Part shown: one piece after another, positions 1-6,576 of the stretch | How the letters are laid out: every line of letters starts with the position of its first letter | How positions within the stretch are numbered: the stretch's first letter is position 1 | From: CAZITB01 sp964542055 | GTDB lineage: Bacteria; Planctomycetota; Phycisphaerae; Sedimentisphaerales; CAMDDF01 | NCBI GenBank assembly: GCA_964542055.1 | Contig: CAZITB010000061.1 | Location: 1 to 16,485, forward strand | Direction of reading: 5' to 3' | Length of the DNA: 16,485 bases | The notes under the pieces: model-generated | What the model was told of the DNA's origin: nothing | Database searches by the model: none | The model's input: only the letters and a program-made list of their open reading frames with translations | Made by a program: the position numbers and the translations under genes

Positions 1-176
1 TCGACGCTGCCTTTGTATTTGCCCATTACGGTATCGTATTTGAACAGATGAGCCAAAGACTTCGCTGGAGCAAGGTCATTTATTGCTACCAGTTCCATAT
101 CTTTGCGTTCCATAATTATACGAGCTACTGCTCGTCCGATTCGGCCAAAGCCATTAATTGCTACTTTTGTTGCCAT
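1..176 (-). CDS. gap: Glyceraldehyde-3-phosphate dehydrogenase, N-terminal fragment (runs off the window)
   Basis: The first 58 codons are present, reading leftwards from an ATG at 174-176; the rest lies outside the window. The translation begins MATKVAINGFGRIGRAVAR, the GAPDH Rossmann nucleotide-binding start with its GFGRIGR loop, followed by a second strand and an ND pair (VAINDLA) where the family contacts the NAD adenosine ribose. The enzyme is cytoplasmic and converts glyceraldehyde-3-phosphate, NAD and phosphate to 1,3-bisphosphoglycerate in glycolysis, or the reverse in gluconeogenesis. A Shine-Dalgarno GGAG lies about seven bases before the ATG on the minus strand, which fixes the start. 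A consensus promoter lies about 80 bases upstream. The catalytic Cys and His are beyond the window edge, so integrity of the gene cannot be judged. Confidence 0.95.
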   Translation of the reverse strand, partial: MATKVAINGFGRIGRAVARIIMERKDMELVAINDLAPAKSLAHLFKYDTVMGKYKGSV

Positions 177-221
177 TAGATTCTCCTTAACTTTCGAGAA
201 TTAAAACACTTATATTTATTT

Positions 222-237
222 CCGGGCACTTGCCCAG
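222..237 (-). promoter_or_regulatory. Hairpin in the gap leader
   Basis: On the minus strand CTGGGC-AAGT-GCCCGG can form a six-base-pair stem (one G-T pair) with a four-base loop. It lies in the predicted gap mRNA leader, just after the inferred transcription start. No U-run follows, so it is not a terminator. It may protect the 5' end of the message or be a small regulatory element; its role is unknown. Confidence 0.4.
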
Positions 238-252
238 CTACGTCACGTCTCT

Positions 253-282
253 ATTATACGCAAGTTTTTGCTTCCAGGCCAA
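253..282 (-). promoter_or_regulatory. Predicted sigma-70-type promoter of gap
   Basis: On the minus strand a perfect TATAAT (-10, plus-strand 253-258) is preceded by an 18-base spacer and TTGGCC (-35, 277-282, four of six consensus matches). Transcription would start near 246, giving a leader of about 70 bases before the gap ATG. This is by eye only, but the perfect -10 box and its place ahead of a highly expressed gene make it credible. Confidence 0.6.
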
Positions 283-488
283 ACCGCACTCTAACCGTCA
301 AAATACAAAATTACCCGGAAACTGCAATGTATTGCCAATCACCCCGCCTGTCAAGCCCAATTTAGCAACTTTAACCCCATTAAATCAAAAAATACACTTT
401 TTCTCCTCAAAACTGCAAATTAAAAAATCTATCTATCGGCCAAATCTGCGTCATTTTTAATTTTACAGAACCATAGTCAGGGTTCGTT

Positions 489-547
489 CGCAAGCTACCC
501 GAAAATAAAAACTCAATCCCAACAGCGCCCAGCGCAAGCGACCCGAA
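489..547. repeat. Degenerate direct repeat, about 44-bp period
   Basis: CGCAAGCTACCCGAA (489-503) recurs as CGCAAGCGACCCGAA (533-547), 14 of 15 bases identical, 44 bases apart. Similarity continues loosely in the following bases (A-rich, then CTCAAtCCC and CTCAACCCC). This looks like an old tandem duplication in the non-coding region between gap and the next gene. No function is evident. Confidence 0.4.
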
Positions 548-563
548 CAAAACCTCAACCCCC

Positions 564-590
564 AAAAAGCTCAATCGCGGAAGCGATGAG
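564..590 (-). terminator. Possible intrinsic terminator acting on minus-strand transcripts
   Basis: The segment 570-590 folds as CTC(A)ATCGC-GGAA-GCGATGAG, eight base pairs with one bulged A. Read on the minus strand the stem is followed by CTTTTT (569-564), the layout of a Rho-independent terminator. Minus-strand RNA arriving from the right, antisense to the gene at 688, would stop here before reaching the gap promoter. On the plus strand no T-run follows, but the loop is GGAA, a GNRA-type tetraloop. Confidence 0.35.
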
Positions 591-615
591 ATTAGAATTA
601 ATGTATAAAAAGTTC

Positions 616-643
616 TTGAATATTTTTTATATCTCTTTATGAT
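616..643 (+). promoter_or_regulatory. Candidate promoter for the TPR/BamE-like membrane protein gene
   Basis: TTGAAT (616-621) and TATGAT (638-643, five of six consensus matches) are separated by 16 bases. The inferred start, near 650, would give a leader of about 38 bases containing a good ribosome-binding site (GGAGG at 676-680). The region is AT-rich, so chance matches are likely. The rest of 177-687 shows no convincing gene: its open frames have no Shine-Dalgarno and no recognisable protein features. Confidence 0.4.
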
Positions 644-687
644 AGGTCTATAAATAAATCGAGGGTAAACCAAGTGGAGGTTCAAAA

Positions 688-2769
688 ATGAATGATAACT
701 CTTATCAGAGGATAAATTCCGCCTTAGAAAAAGCTCAGGATCATATCTCAAAAAAGGAATTCAAGCAAGCTGCTATGATTTTGAAAAAACTCAATGAGCA
801 GTATCCTAAAAACATTAAGATAATCTCAGCTTCAAAACAATTCAACAAAGCCGTTAAACAAGAACGTATTCAAAAATTACAAGATGAAGCTGTTCTGATG
901 ATGTCAAAAGGTGCAGAAGAACAAGCTCAGTATAAGCTCAGGCAAATTCTTGAAATTGACCCTTCCAGAACAGACCTCAAAGATTCTTTAAAAAAAACTC
1001 ACTCTGAAATTATGAAAGATCATCATAAACTGGCTGCCAGAAACAGATTTATTGGTAGTTGCCTTAAAAATTTGTTCTTTCTTGGGCTGATTGCAGGAGG
1101 AATTCTATTGACTATCGCAATCAAAACCAATTTTAATCTTGGAAAAGCAGAAGAGTTTATCGAAGAAAAGAATTACAAACAAGCCAAAACATACCTGAAT
1201 AAAAGTAAGCTTTTCTTTCAAAACAAAAAGGCTTCTCTGGATAAAGAAATCGAAGACCAGGTATCACAACTCATATATGAAGCAGAAAATCACATATCTG
1301 ACAAGCAATTCGATAGGGCCATCTCTCTTTTGGAAATTGCGAAACCGGGAATTGACGACCCGAATGTAATTTCACTAAAAATCGAGAAGGTCAAAGTTGA
1401 AAAAGAAAATTGGAAAAATTATCTGGCTCAGAAACTAAAAGAACGTAACTATGCTTTGGAAGTAAAACAAAAATGCCAGGATTCTTACCTGTCTGCCACT
1501 GAAATTAAAGCAGACATCGAAGCAAAAAATCAATGGCTCGTCGCAAAAAAACTCTTTGAAAATGCGCAAAATGCATTTTCAAAAGAAGATTACGTATCAG
1601 CTGCAAAGTTCTGGGATCAATCGAGTATTGAATTTGAAAAGTCTAAACAATTAACCCAAAAAATTGTTGCCACTAAAAATTCTAAAGCATTATGTGTACA
1701 GGAAAAAATAAATGTTGAAGGTTTGTTGTTTGATTATTTCATTGATGAATTTAATAAGATAGCCCTGATTGAACAAGAAGCCCAACAGCTTTTTGCCAAT
1801 TCACAATTTGAGTTAGCTGCAAGCTCTTGGGACCAGGCGAGAAAATCATACCAGGACTTATTGACAGAAATTACACAATCAACCGAATATCAAAAAAAAC
1901 TTTTAATGCTCGAAAGATGGAAGGAGCTTAACCACGGACTTGTAGAAGATGATGTAATTAAAATTCTCGGAATACCCAAGTATATCCATTGCTCATCTGA
2001 TAAAGCAAAATGGTACTATCAGGAAATACCTGCTATCGAAATAAAAGGCGGAAAACAAGTTTGCATTGAACCGGTTGACGGTTACGTTGAATTTAAACCC
2101 TTAGATATCGAAGAAATACATAGAAGGCTTGTAGAGGCAAGATATGCCGCTTTGAATGATGCTAATGACTCATATACAAATGCTGTCATTAGAGAAAATA
2201 ACAGACATGAAAGCAAAGAGCGGAACATTCGTAGAAGAAATTATTCTGAAAGTAGTGAACGTACTGAAGATGAATTAAAAGAAACAAAAAGACATGAAAA
2301 CAGATTGGAAAGGGAAAAGAGAACTCATTTAAATCTAATTGCAAAAATCAACAAGAGGTATAATACCAAGATAAGAATCTTGTTAGAAGGACTTGCGACT
2401 AGAAGCCCGAACTTCCTGGTTTCTAACTGGAAAACTCCTGATAAAATGAACTTATTACAATTACACCAGGCCCCTGATAAAATTGATTATAAACCCGAGG
2501 AAAAGTGGCAAATAGAAAATCATTGGCGAGCACTTAAATTCAACCTGGAGGCAGATGATGTCCATAGAGCTCTCGGAATGCCGGCGACTAAAAAGATTTT
2601 AGGCAATGAAATTATTGAATATTATGATAACCAAAAATATGGATTTGTAGTTTTCTCAAAACGAAGTAACGGCCGTTATCTTTTGGAAAAATGGAACGAA
2701 CCTTTATGGATTGAACTCAAACAAGAACTTCAAATTTCAGATACGGAACTGGCTAACCAGGTAGATTAA
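688..2769 (+). CDS. Single-pass membrane protein with TPR-like repeats and two BamE/SmpA-like motifs
   Basis: I do not recognise a named family. The 693-residue product starts at an ATG eight bases after GGAGG. Residues 1-126 are charged, helical and TPR-like, for example a repeat ending in YPKN and another ending in IDPSRTDL. Residues about 127-146 form one hydrophobic segment (LFFLGLIAGGILLTIAI), with positive residues before it suggesting an inside N-terminus. Residues 147-400 are again TPR-like or coiled helices, with recurring patterns such as EEKNYKQAKTYL, DKQFDRAISLL and KEDYVSAAKFW. Two copies of a shared motif follow: W411..L..GLVEDDV...LG.P430 with later WYY and GYVEF, and W613..L..NLEADDV...LG.P632 with later YY and GFVVF. 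These resemble the SmpA/BamE pattern. An R/E/K-rich coiled coil (about 475-580) lies between them. It stands alone, and a scaffold or envelope role is only an inference. Confidence 0.85.
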   Translation: MNDNSYQRINSALEKAQDHISKKEFKQAAMILKKLNEQYPKNIKIISASKQFNKAVKQERIQKLQDEAVLMMSKGAEEQAQYKLRQILEIDPSRTDLKDSLKKTHSEIMKDHHKLAARNRFIGSCLKNLFFLGLIAGGILLTIAIKTNFNLGKAEEFIEEKNYKQAKTYLNKSKLFFQNKKASLDKEIEDQVSQLIYEAENHISDKQFDRAISLLEIAKPGIDDPNVISLKIEKVKVEKENWKNYLAQKLKERNYALEVKQKCQDSYLSATEIKADIEAKNQWLVAKKLFENAQNAFSKEDYVSAAKFWDQSSIEFEKSKQLTQKIVATKNSKALCVQEKINVEGLLFDYFIDEFNKIALIEQEAQQLFANSQFELAASSWDQARKSYQDLLTEITQSTEYQKKLLMLERWKELNHGLVEDDVIKILGIPKYIHCSSDKAKWYYQEIPAIEIKGGKQVCIEPVDGYVEFKPLDIEEIHRRLVEARYAALNDANDSYTNAVIRENNRHESKERNIRRRNYSESSERTEDELKETKRHENRLEREKRTHLNLIAKINKRYNTKIRILLEGLATRSPNFLVSNWKTPDKMNLLQLHQAPDKIDYKPEEKWQIENHWRALKFNLEADDVHRALGMPATKKILGNEIIEYYDNQKYGFVVFSKRSNGRYLLEKWNEPLWIELKQELQISDTELANQVD

Positions 2770-2834
2770 AAATAGGATAGAAATATAGATAACGGTCGTG
2801 AGCCGCCCGCATAAAAGCTCAATCCCCTCACAGG

Positions 2835-4157
2835 CTATCTATAGTATTGTGCAGTCAATGTGTCCTTATTTAAAACCGCACTGACCATTTGGCTTTTACT
2901 GGTATTGCCCGGCAAGCCAACTACCTTAATCTCAAAATACTGCCCGCATCTGCCTGTGCCCCTTTTAACGTCCTCAATAACAACATCAAGCCTTTCACCG
3001 ACAAACTGCCTTCTGTAAATCTCTGCCAATTCATCACTTAGCTGCGAAAGCTCTTTTGCCCGCTCCTTGATAACCGCCGAAGGCACTTTCGGTTTGAACT
3101 GGGCCGCTGGGGTGCCCTTGCGTGGCGAAAAACTGAAAACATGTATTTTGGAGAATTTCGCAAACTCAGATATTTCAATAGTTTGCGCGAAATCCTCGTC
3201 AGTTTCACCCGGGAAACCCACAATTATATCGGTAGTCAGCGCAGGGATATCAAACCGCTGGTTTATTTTGTAAACTACGTCCTTATAATCACTTACATTA
3301 TACTGGCGTGCCATTTTTTTCAATATCGCCGCCGAACCGCTCTGCAGCGGCAAATGGAAATGACGGGCAATATTATCGTGTTTTTCGATCACATCCAAAA
3401 GCTCGTCAGTAACATCTCCAGGCTCAAGCGAACTCAATCTAAGTCTTTTTAAACCATCAACTTGCGCAAGTTCATCTATCAATTCACAAAGAGCTGTATT
3501 GTTACCTTGCCACTTTTTCCGCCGAACCGTTGGCTGGCCGTAGGCACCCAGGAAAATACCCGTTAAGACTATCTCGCTATGGCTAGCCTCTACAAGGCTT
3601 TGCGCTTCTTCAATTATACTTTTTTTTGACCTTGAGCAAACATTTTTGCGAATTGAGGGTATTATACAGTAAGTACAATAACCGTCACAGCCGTCCTGTA
3701 CCTTAATAAATGCCCGGCTTTGGTTTGTGAACTGTTTTATAGGCTCAAAATTATGCATGCCTGACATATTGTTGTTGATTTTACAGGCATTTACGGTTTT
3801 ATTGGTTCTTTTAAATATGAGATTTTCCAGCACTTGCCTGAGGTTTTTCTGGCGGCTTACAATGGTGATATTGGGTGTCAGGTTTCTGATATTTGATATC
3901 TCGTTTTCAGGCGCCGAAGGCAAGCATCCCGAGACGATTATATGGGCATTTTTGTTGGCTTTTAGAGCCTTTTTTATGCCCTGGCGGCTCTTGGATGACG
4001 CAACATGAGTTACGCAGCAGGTGTGAATTACCATTAGATCGGCACTTTCTCCGAAGCCGACTTGCTCTAGTCCGCTGTTTCGGAGAAAACAATCTATTTG
4101 CTGCTGCTCGTACTGATTGACCTTGCAGCCGAACGAAGTTGTTGAAAATCTGTTCAT
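2835..4157 (-). CDS. mtaB: tRNA N6-threonylcarbamoyladenosine methylthiotransferase MtaB
   Basis: This radical-SAM enzyme adds a methylthio group to t6A37 of tRNAs reading ANN codons, giving ms2t6A and stabilising codon-anticodon pairing. The 440-residue length is usual. The N-terminal domain has the start signature TTSFGCKVNQYE and cysteines C11, C47 (in HTCCVTH; a second Cys, C48, takes the usual Thr place) and C78 (SGCLPS), which should hold the auxiliary 4Fe-4S cluster. The radical-SAM cluster is C157-DGY-C161-TY-C164, and GFPGETDEDF is the later conserved loop. A TRAM-like RNA-binding domain occupies roughly 375-438 (GERLDVVIEDVKRGTGRCGQ). The FGCKVNQYE start places it in the MtaB (YqeV) branch and not MiaB or RimO. 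No Shine-Dalgarno precedes the ATG; a -10-like box sits so close that the message could be leaderless. Confidence 0.92.
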   Translation of the reverse strand: MNRFSTTSFGCKVNQYEQQQIDCFLRNSGLEQVGFGESADLMVIHTCCVTHVASSKSRQGIKKALKANKNAHIIVSGCLPSAPENEISNIRNLTPNITIVSRQKNLRQVLENLIFKRTNKTVNACKINNNMSGMHNFEPIKQFTNQSRAFIKVQDGCDGYCTYCIIPSIRKNVCSRSKKSIIEEAQSLVEASHSEIVLTGIFLGAYGQPTVRRKKWQGNNTALCELIDELAQVDGLKRLRLSSLEPGDVTDELLDVIEKHDNIARHFHLPLQSGSAAILKKMARQYNVSDYKDVVYKINQRFDIPALTTDIIVGFPGETDEDFAQTIEISEFAKFSKIHVFSFSPRKGTPAAQFKPKVPSAVIKERAKELSQLSDELAEIYRRQFVGERLDVVIEDVKRGTGRCGQYFEIKVVGLPGNTSKSQMVSAVLNKDTLTAQYYR

Positions 4158-4162
4158 AATTA

Positions 4163-4168
4163 CTTATA
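4163..4168 (-). promoter_or_regulatory. Possible -10 box giving a leaderless mtaB mRNA
   Basis: On the minus strand TATAAG lies so that transcription would begin at or within a base or two of the A of the mtaB ATG (4157). The matching -35 region (TTTATC or TTATCT at about 4186-4192) is poor. The absence of any purine-rich ribosome site before this ATG fits a leaderless start but does not prove it. Confidence 0.25.
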
Positions 4169-4201
4169 GAATAAATATTTGCGAAAGATAAAAATAGTGT
4201 T

Positions 4202-4228
4202 TTGTTAGTAAAGTTTTTTCATTATAAT
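4202..4228 (+). promoter_or_regulatory. Candidate promoter of the pilM operon
   Basis: A perfect TATAAT (4223-4228) is preceded by TTGTTA (4202-4207) with a short 15-base spacer; TTTGTT at 4201-4206 gives 16. The inferred start near 4235 gives a leader of about 60 bases before the ATG at 4296. It lies in the 138-bp divergent region between mtaB and pilM. Confidence 0.45.
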
Positions 4229-4295
4229 AAGTTGCACCGTTTTGGTCAATTTCACTTGCATCAAAACATTTAGTTGTATTAATACCGGAGTTAAA

Positions 4296-6563
4296 ATGGC
4301 ATCAAAATTGAAAATGGTATGGGGCGTTGATATTGGCAACCAGTCCCTAAAGGCTATGAGGCTAAGGGACAATGGCGAATCGATCGAGGTTGTTGGCCTG
4401 GATGTGATCGAACATTCAAAGTCGCTTATAGGTCTTGGTCAAGAGCAGAAAAATGTAGTTATCAGTGAGACGCTCGGGAAGTTTGTTGAAAAACATAATA
4501 TAACAAAAACCGACGATGTGGCGATCAGTGTTCCCGGCCAGAGCAGTTTCGCGAGATTTATCTCCCTGCCGCCGGTTGAGCCCAAGGGCATTCCTAAGAT
4601 TGTTCAATATGAAGCTGTCCAGCAGATTCCTTTCGATATTAATGAAGTGGAATGGGACTGGCAGATCATGGAAAAGCCGGATTCGCCTGATACCGAGGTG
4701 GGAATTTTCGCGATCAAAAACGAACTGATCACAAACATACTCGAGCCGTTTACACAACAGAATATGAAGATCACCACGGTTCAGATGGGACCTATGGCGA
4801 TTTATAACTATGCATGCCATGAATTTAAGGAACTGGATGACGCCGGCAAAAAGGCGGTTATCGTTATCAATATGGGAACCGAAAATACCGAACTTGTTGT
4901 ATGCAGCAAGACAAAGGTTTGGCAGCGTGTTATTCCCATCGGCGGTAATACTTTTACCCAGGCGATTGCGGATGCTTTCAAGATTCCGTTTGAAAAGGCT
5001 GAAAAGCTTAAAAAAACCGCACCAATGAGCAAGTACGCAAAACAGATATTCCATGCGATGCGTCCGGTGTTTACTGATATGGGATCGGAAATTCAACGTT
5101 CGATCGGTTACTTTTCAAGCTCGGCCAGAGGTGTTAAGTTTACCAAAGTTGTGGCACTTGGCGGAGCGATGAAACTTCAGGGAGTTACAAAATATCTGCA
5201 GCAGTCGCTACAGATGCCGGTGGCAAGGCCGGAGACTTATGAAAGTATAAATGTTTCATCAGAAGTTTCGTCTGCGGCATTGCATGAAAATATATCCGAT
5301 TTGGGAATTTCTTACGGTTTGGCAATCCAGGGTCTTGGCTATGCAAGAATATCAAGCAACCTGCTGCCGAGGCGAATTGCGCGTGCGATGGCATGGGCTC
5401 GTAAGGCTCAAATTATGACAGTTGCAGCGGGGATACTGCTTTTAGTGTCGTTTATCAGTTTCGGTAAAACTTTGATGGATCAGAAAAGTTATGACCGGAT
5501 GGATAATGTCAGGCGGGAAACAAGTTCTATTGTTCGAGATGCGGAACAAGCCAGCCGTAAGTTAAGCAGTGAAGAGAGAAAGCAGCAAGAATATGAAGAT
5601 ATAATTGCAGAGAGTTTTGAAGTTTTCAAGTATCGTAAGTCACTTCCGCTGTTTAAGCAGACGATTTTGCGTTGCCTTCCAAACGAAGAAAGTAATCCTC
5701 AGCAAGCGGCTCTTTACAAGGCATTCAAAGAAGGTGATGTTGAAGAGGTTACTGAAATACCCAGGGACGAGCGTAAGCAGGTATTTGTTACCAGCATGAG
5801 AATCACTTTTGCGCCTGATTTGCGAGCGGCAAACTTCGGTGAAAATTCAAGCAACAGAGTAACATCTTCACGAACAGGCGGAGGCGGCGGGGCAGATCTC
5901 GGAGGATTCGGCGGCATGCCCGGCATGCCCGGCTTTGGCGGTCCTGGTATGGGTGGCGATGCCGGATTTGAAAGCCCCCGGGACAGCAGAAGATCATCGC
6001 GGAGAGATGAAGACGATGACCAACAAGACGAAGCTAAAAACGGTCCGGGATTTATTGTAGAAATAGAAGGCTACAGCCCTTACAAGGATATTAATAAATT
6101 GCTCGATCCTACTTTTGTTTCAGAATCTGACAGGTCTTCGTGGGGCATTGTTACCCATTTCAAAAATCTGGATCAATTGTTCGATGCTAATTCGCCCTTT
6201 GAAATTCTCGATACTTCCACCACATCTCAGTTTATCCAGGAAACCGGCGAAGTTGATCTGCAAGACAGCACGATGCCTTCAGGTATCGGTGTTCTGGAAA
6301 ACATTCAAAGAGCCGAAACACCCTCTGACAGCCAAGGCAATCGTTCGCAAAAAGATTCTAATGTCATTTATGAGGAATCCGTTTTGGTCGATCCATTGAC
6401 CGGCGAAGAAATAAGTAAAACTTATGTTCTGGACGAATATTCCAGGATCCAAAAGGATAATTTCGGCAATACGCTTTATAACACAAACGATCGCTGGTTC
6501 AGGATAAAAGCAAAATTCATCTGGAAGGATGCTCCTGAAACAGAGACGGACAATTCTAAATAA
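4296..6563 (+). CDS. pilM: PilM-PilN fusion: actin-like pilus/secretion assembly ATPase-fold protein with membrane and periplasmic part
   Basis: The 755-residue protein starts at the ATG at 4296, five bases after GGAG; an upstream in-frame TTG at 4242 has no ribosome site. Residues 1-345 are PilM-like with the actin fold: phosphate-1 motif VDIGNQSLK (11-19), phosphate-2 INMGTENTE (191-199) and adenosine motif VALGGAMKL (286-294). NLLP (355-358) follows, the PilN tail motif that binds PilM, then a basic stretch and one transmembrane helix (about 372-391). After the membrane come a coiled coil (about 391-455) and a PilN-like region interrupted by a Gly-Met-Pro linker (528-558) and a charged Arg/Asp tract (559-585), then FIVEIEGYSPYKDINKLL, which resembles the PilN ferredoxin-like fold. 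Normal PilM is about 350 residues and stops before NLLP. The layout equals that of GspL of type II secretion. It leads a three-gene operon. The PilM part is secure; the PilN assignment is strong inference. Confidence 0.88.
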   Translation: MASKLKMVWGVDIGNQSLKAMRLRDNGESIEVVGLDVIEHSKSLIGLGQEQKNVVISETLGKFVEKHNITKTDDVAISVPGQSSFARFISLPPVEPKGIPKIVQYEAVQQIPFDINEVEWDWQIMEKPDSPDTEVGIFAIKNELITNILEPFTQQNMKITTVQMGPMAIYNYACHEFKELDDAGKKAVIVINMGTENTELVVCSKTKVWQRVIPIGGNTFTQAIADAFKIPFEKAEKLKKTAPMSKYAKQIFHAMRPVFTDMGSEIQRSIGYFSSSARGVKFTKVVALGGAMKLQGVTKYLQQSLQMPVARPETYESINVSSEVSSAALHENISDLGISYGLAIQGLGYARISSNLLPRRIARAMAWARKAQIMTVAAGILLLVSFISFGKTLMDQKSYDRMDNVRRETSSIVRDAEQASRKLSSEERKQQEYEDIIAESFEVFKYRKSLPLFKQTILRCLPNEESNPQQAALYKAFKEGDVEEVTEIPRDERKQVFVTSMRITFAPDLRAANFGENSSNRVTSSRTGGGGGADLGGFGGMPGMPGFGGPGMGGDAGFESPRDSRRSSRRDEDDDQQDEAKNGPGFIVEIEGYSPYKDINKLLDPTFVSESDRSSWGIVTHFKNLDQLFDANSPFEILDTSTTSQFIQETGEVDLQDSTMPSGIGVLENIQRAETPSDSQGNRSQKDSNVIYEESVLVDPLTGEEISKTYVLDEYSRIQKDNFGNTLYNTNDRWFRIKAKFIWKDAPETETDNSK

Positions 6564-6576
6564 AGGTTTTTGAATT

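Noticed and set aside
230..460. Open frame of 76 codons on the plus strand
   Set aside because: It covers the predicted gap promoter and has no ribosome site; composition is that of non-coding AT-rich DNA.
407..751. Open frame of 114 codons on the minus strand between gap and the TPR-like gene
   Set aside because: It overlaps the well-supported start and ribosome site of the gene at 688, crosses the repeat and hairpin region, and shows no Shine-Dalgarno or recognisable protein pattern.
565..2824. Twelve-base match AAAAGCTCAATC at 565-576 and 2813-2824
   Set aside because: A 12-base repeat is expected by chance several times in a 16-kb AT-rich sequence.
2784..2843. Inverted repeats between the convergent gene at 688 and mtaB (TATAGATA/TATCTATA, and TGAGC/GCTCA at 2799-2821)
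   Set aside because: The first has a 44-base loop and an AT-only character, the second a five-base stem without a T-run; neither is convincing as a terminator.
4158..4295. Search for DnaA boxes near the composition switch
   Set aside because: No TTATNCACA-like sequence was found by eye in the mtaB-pilM intergenic region, so an origin of replication is not listed as a feature.
4416..5096. 226-codon antisense frame inside the PilM coding region
   Set aside because: The opposite strand carries clear PilM motifs; the frame has no ribosome site and looks like a codon-bias shadow.
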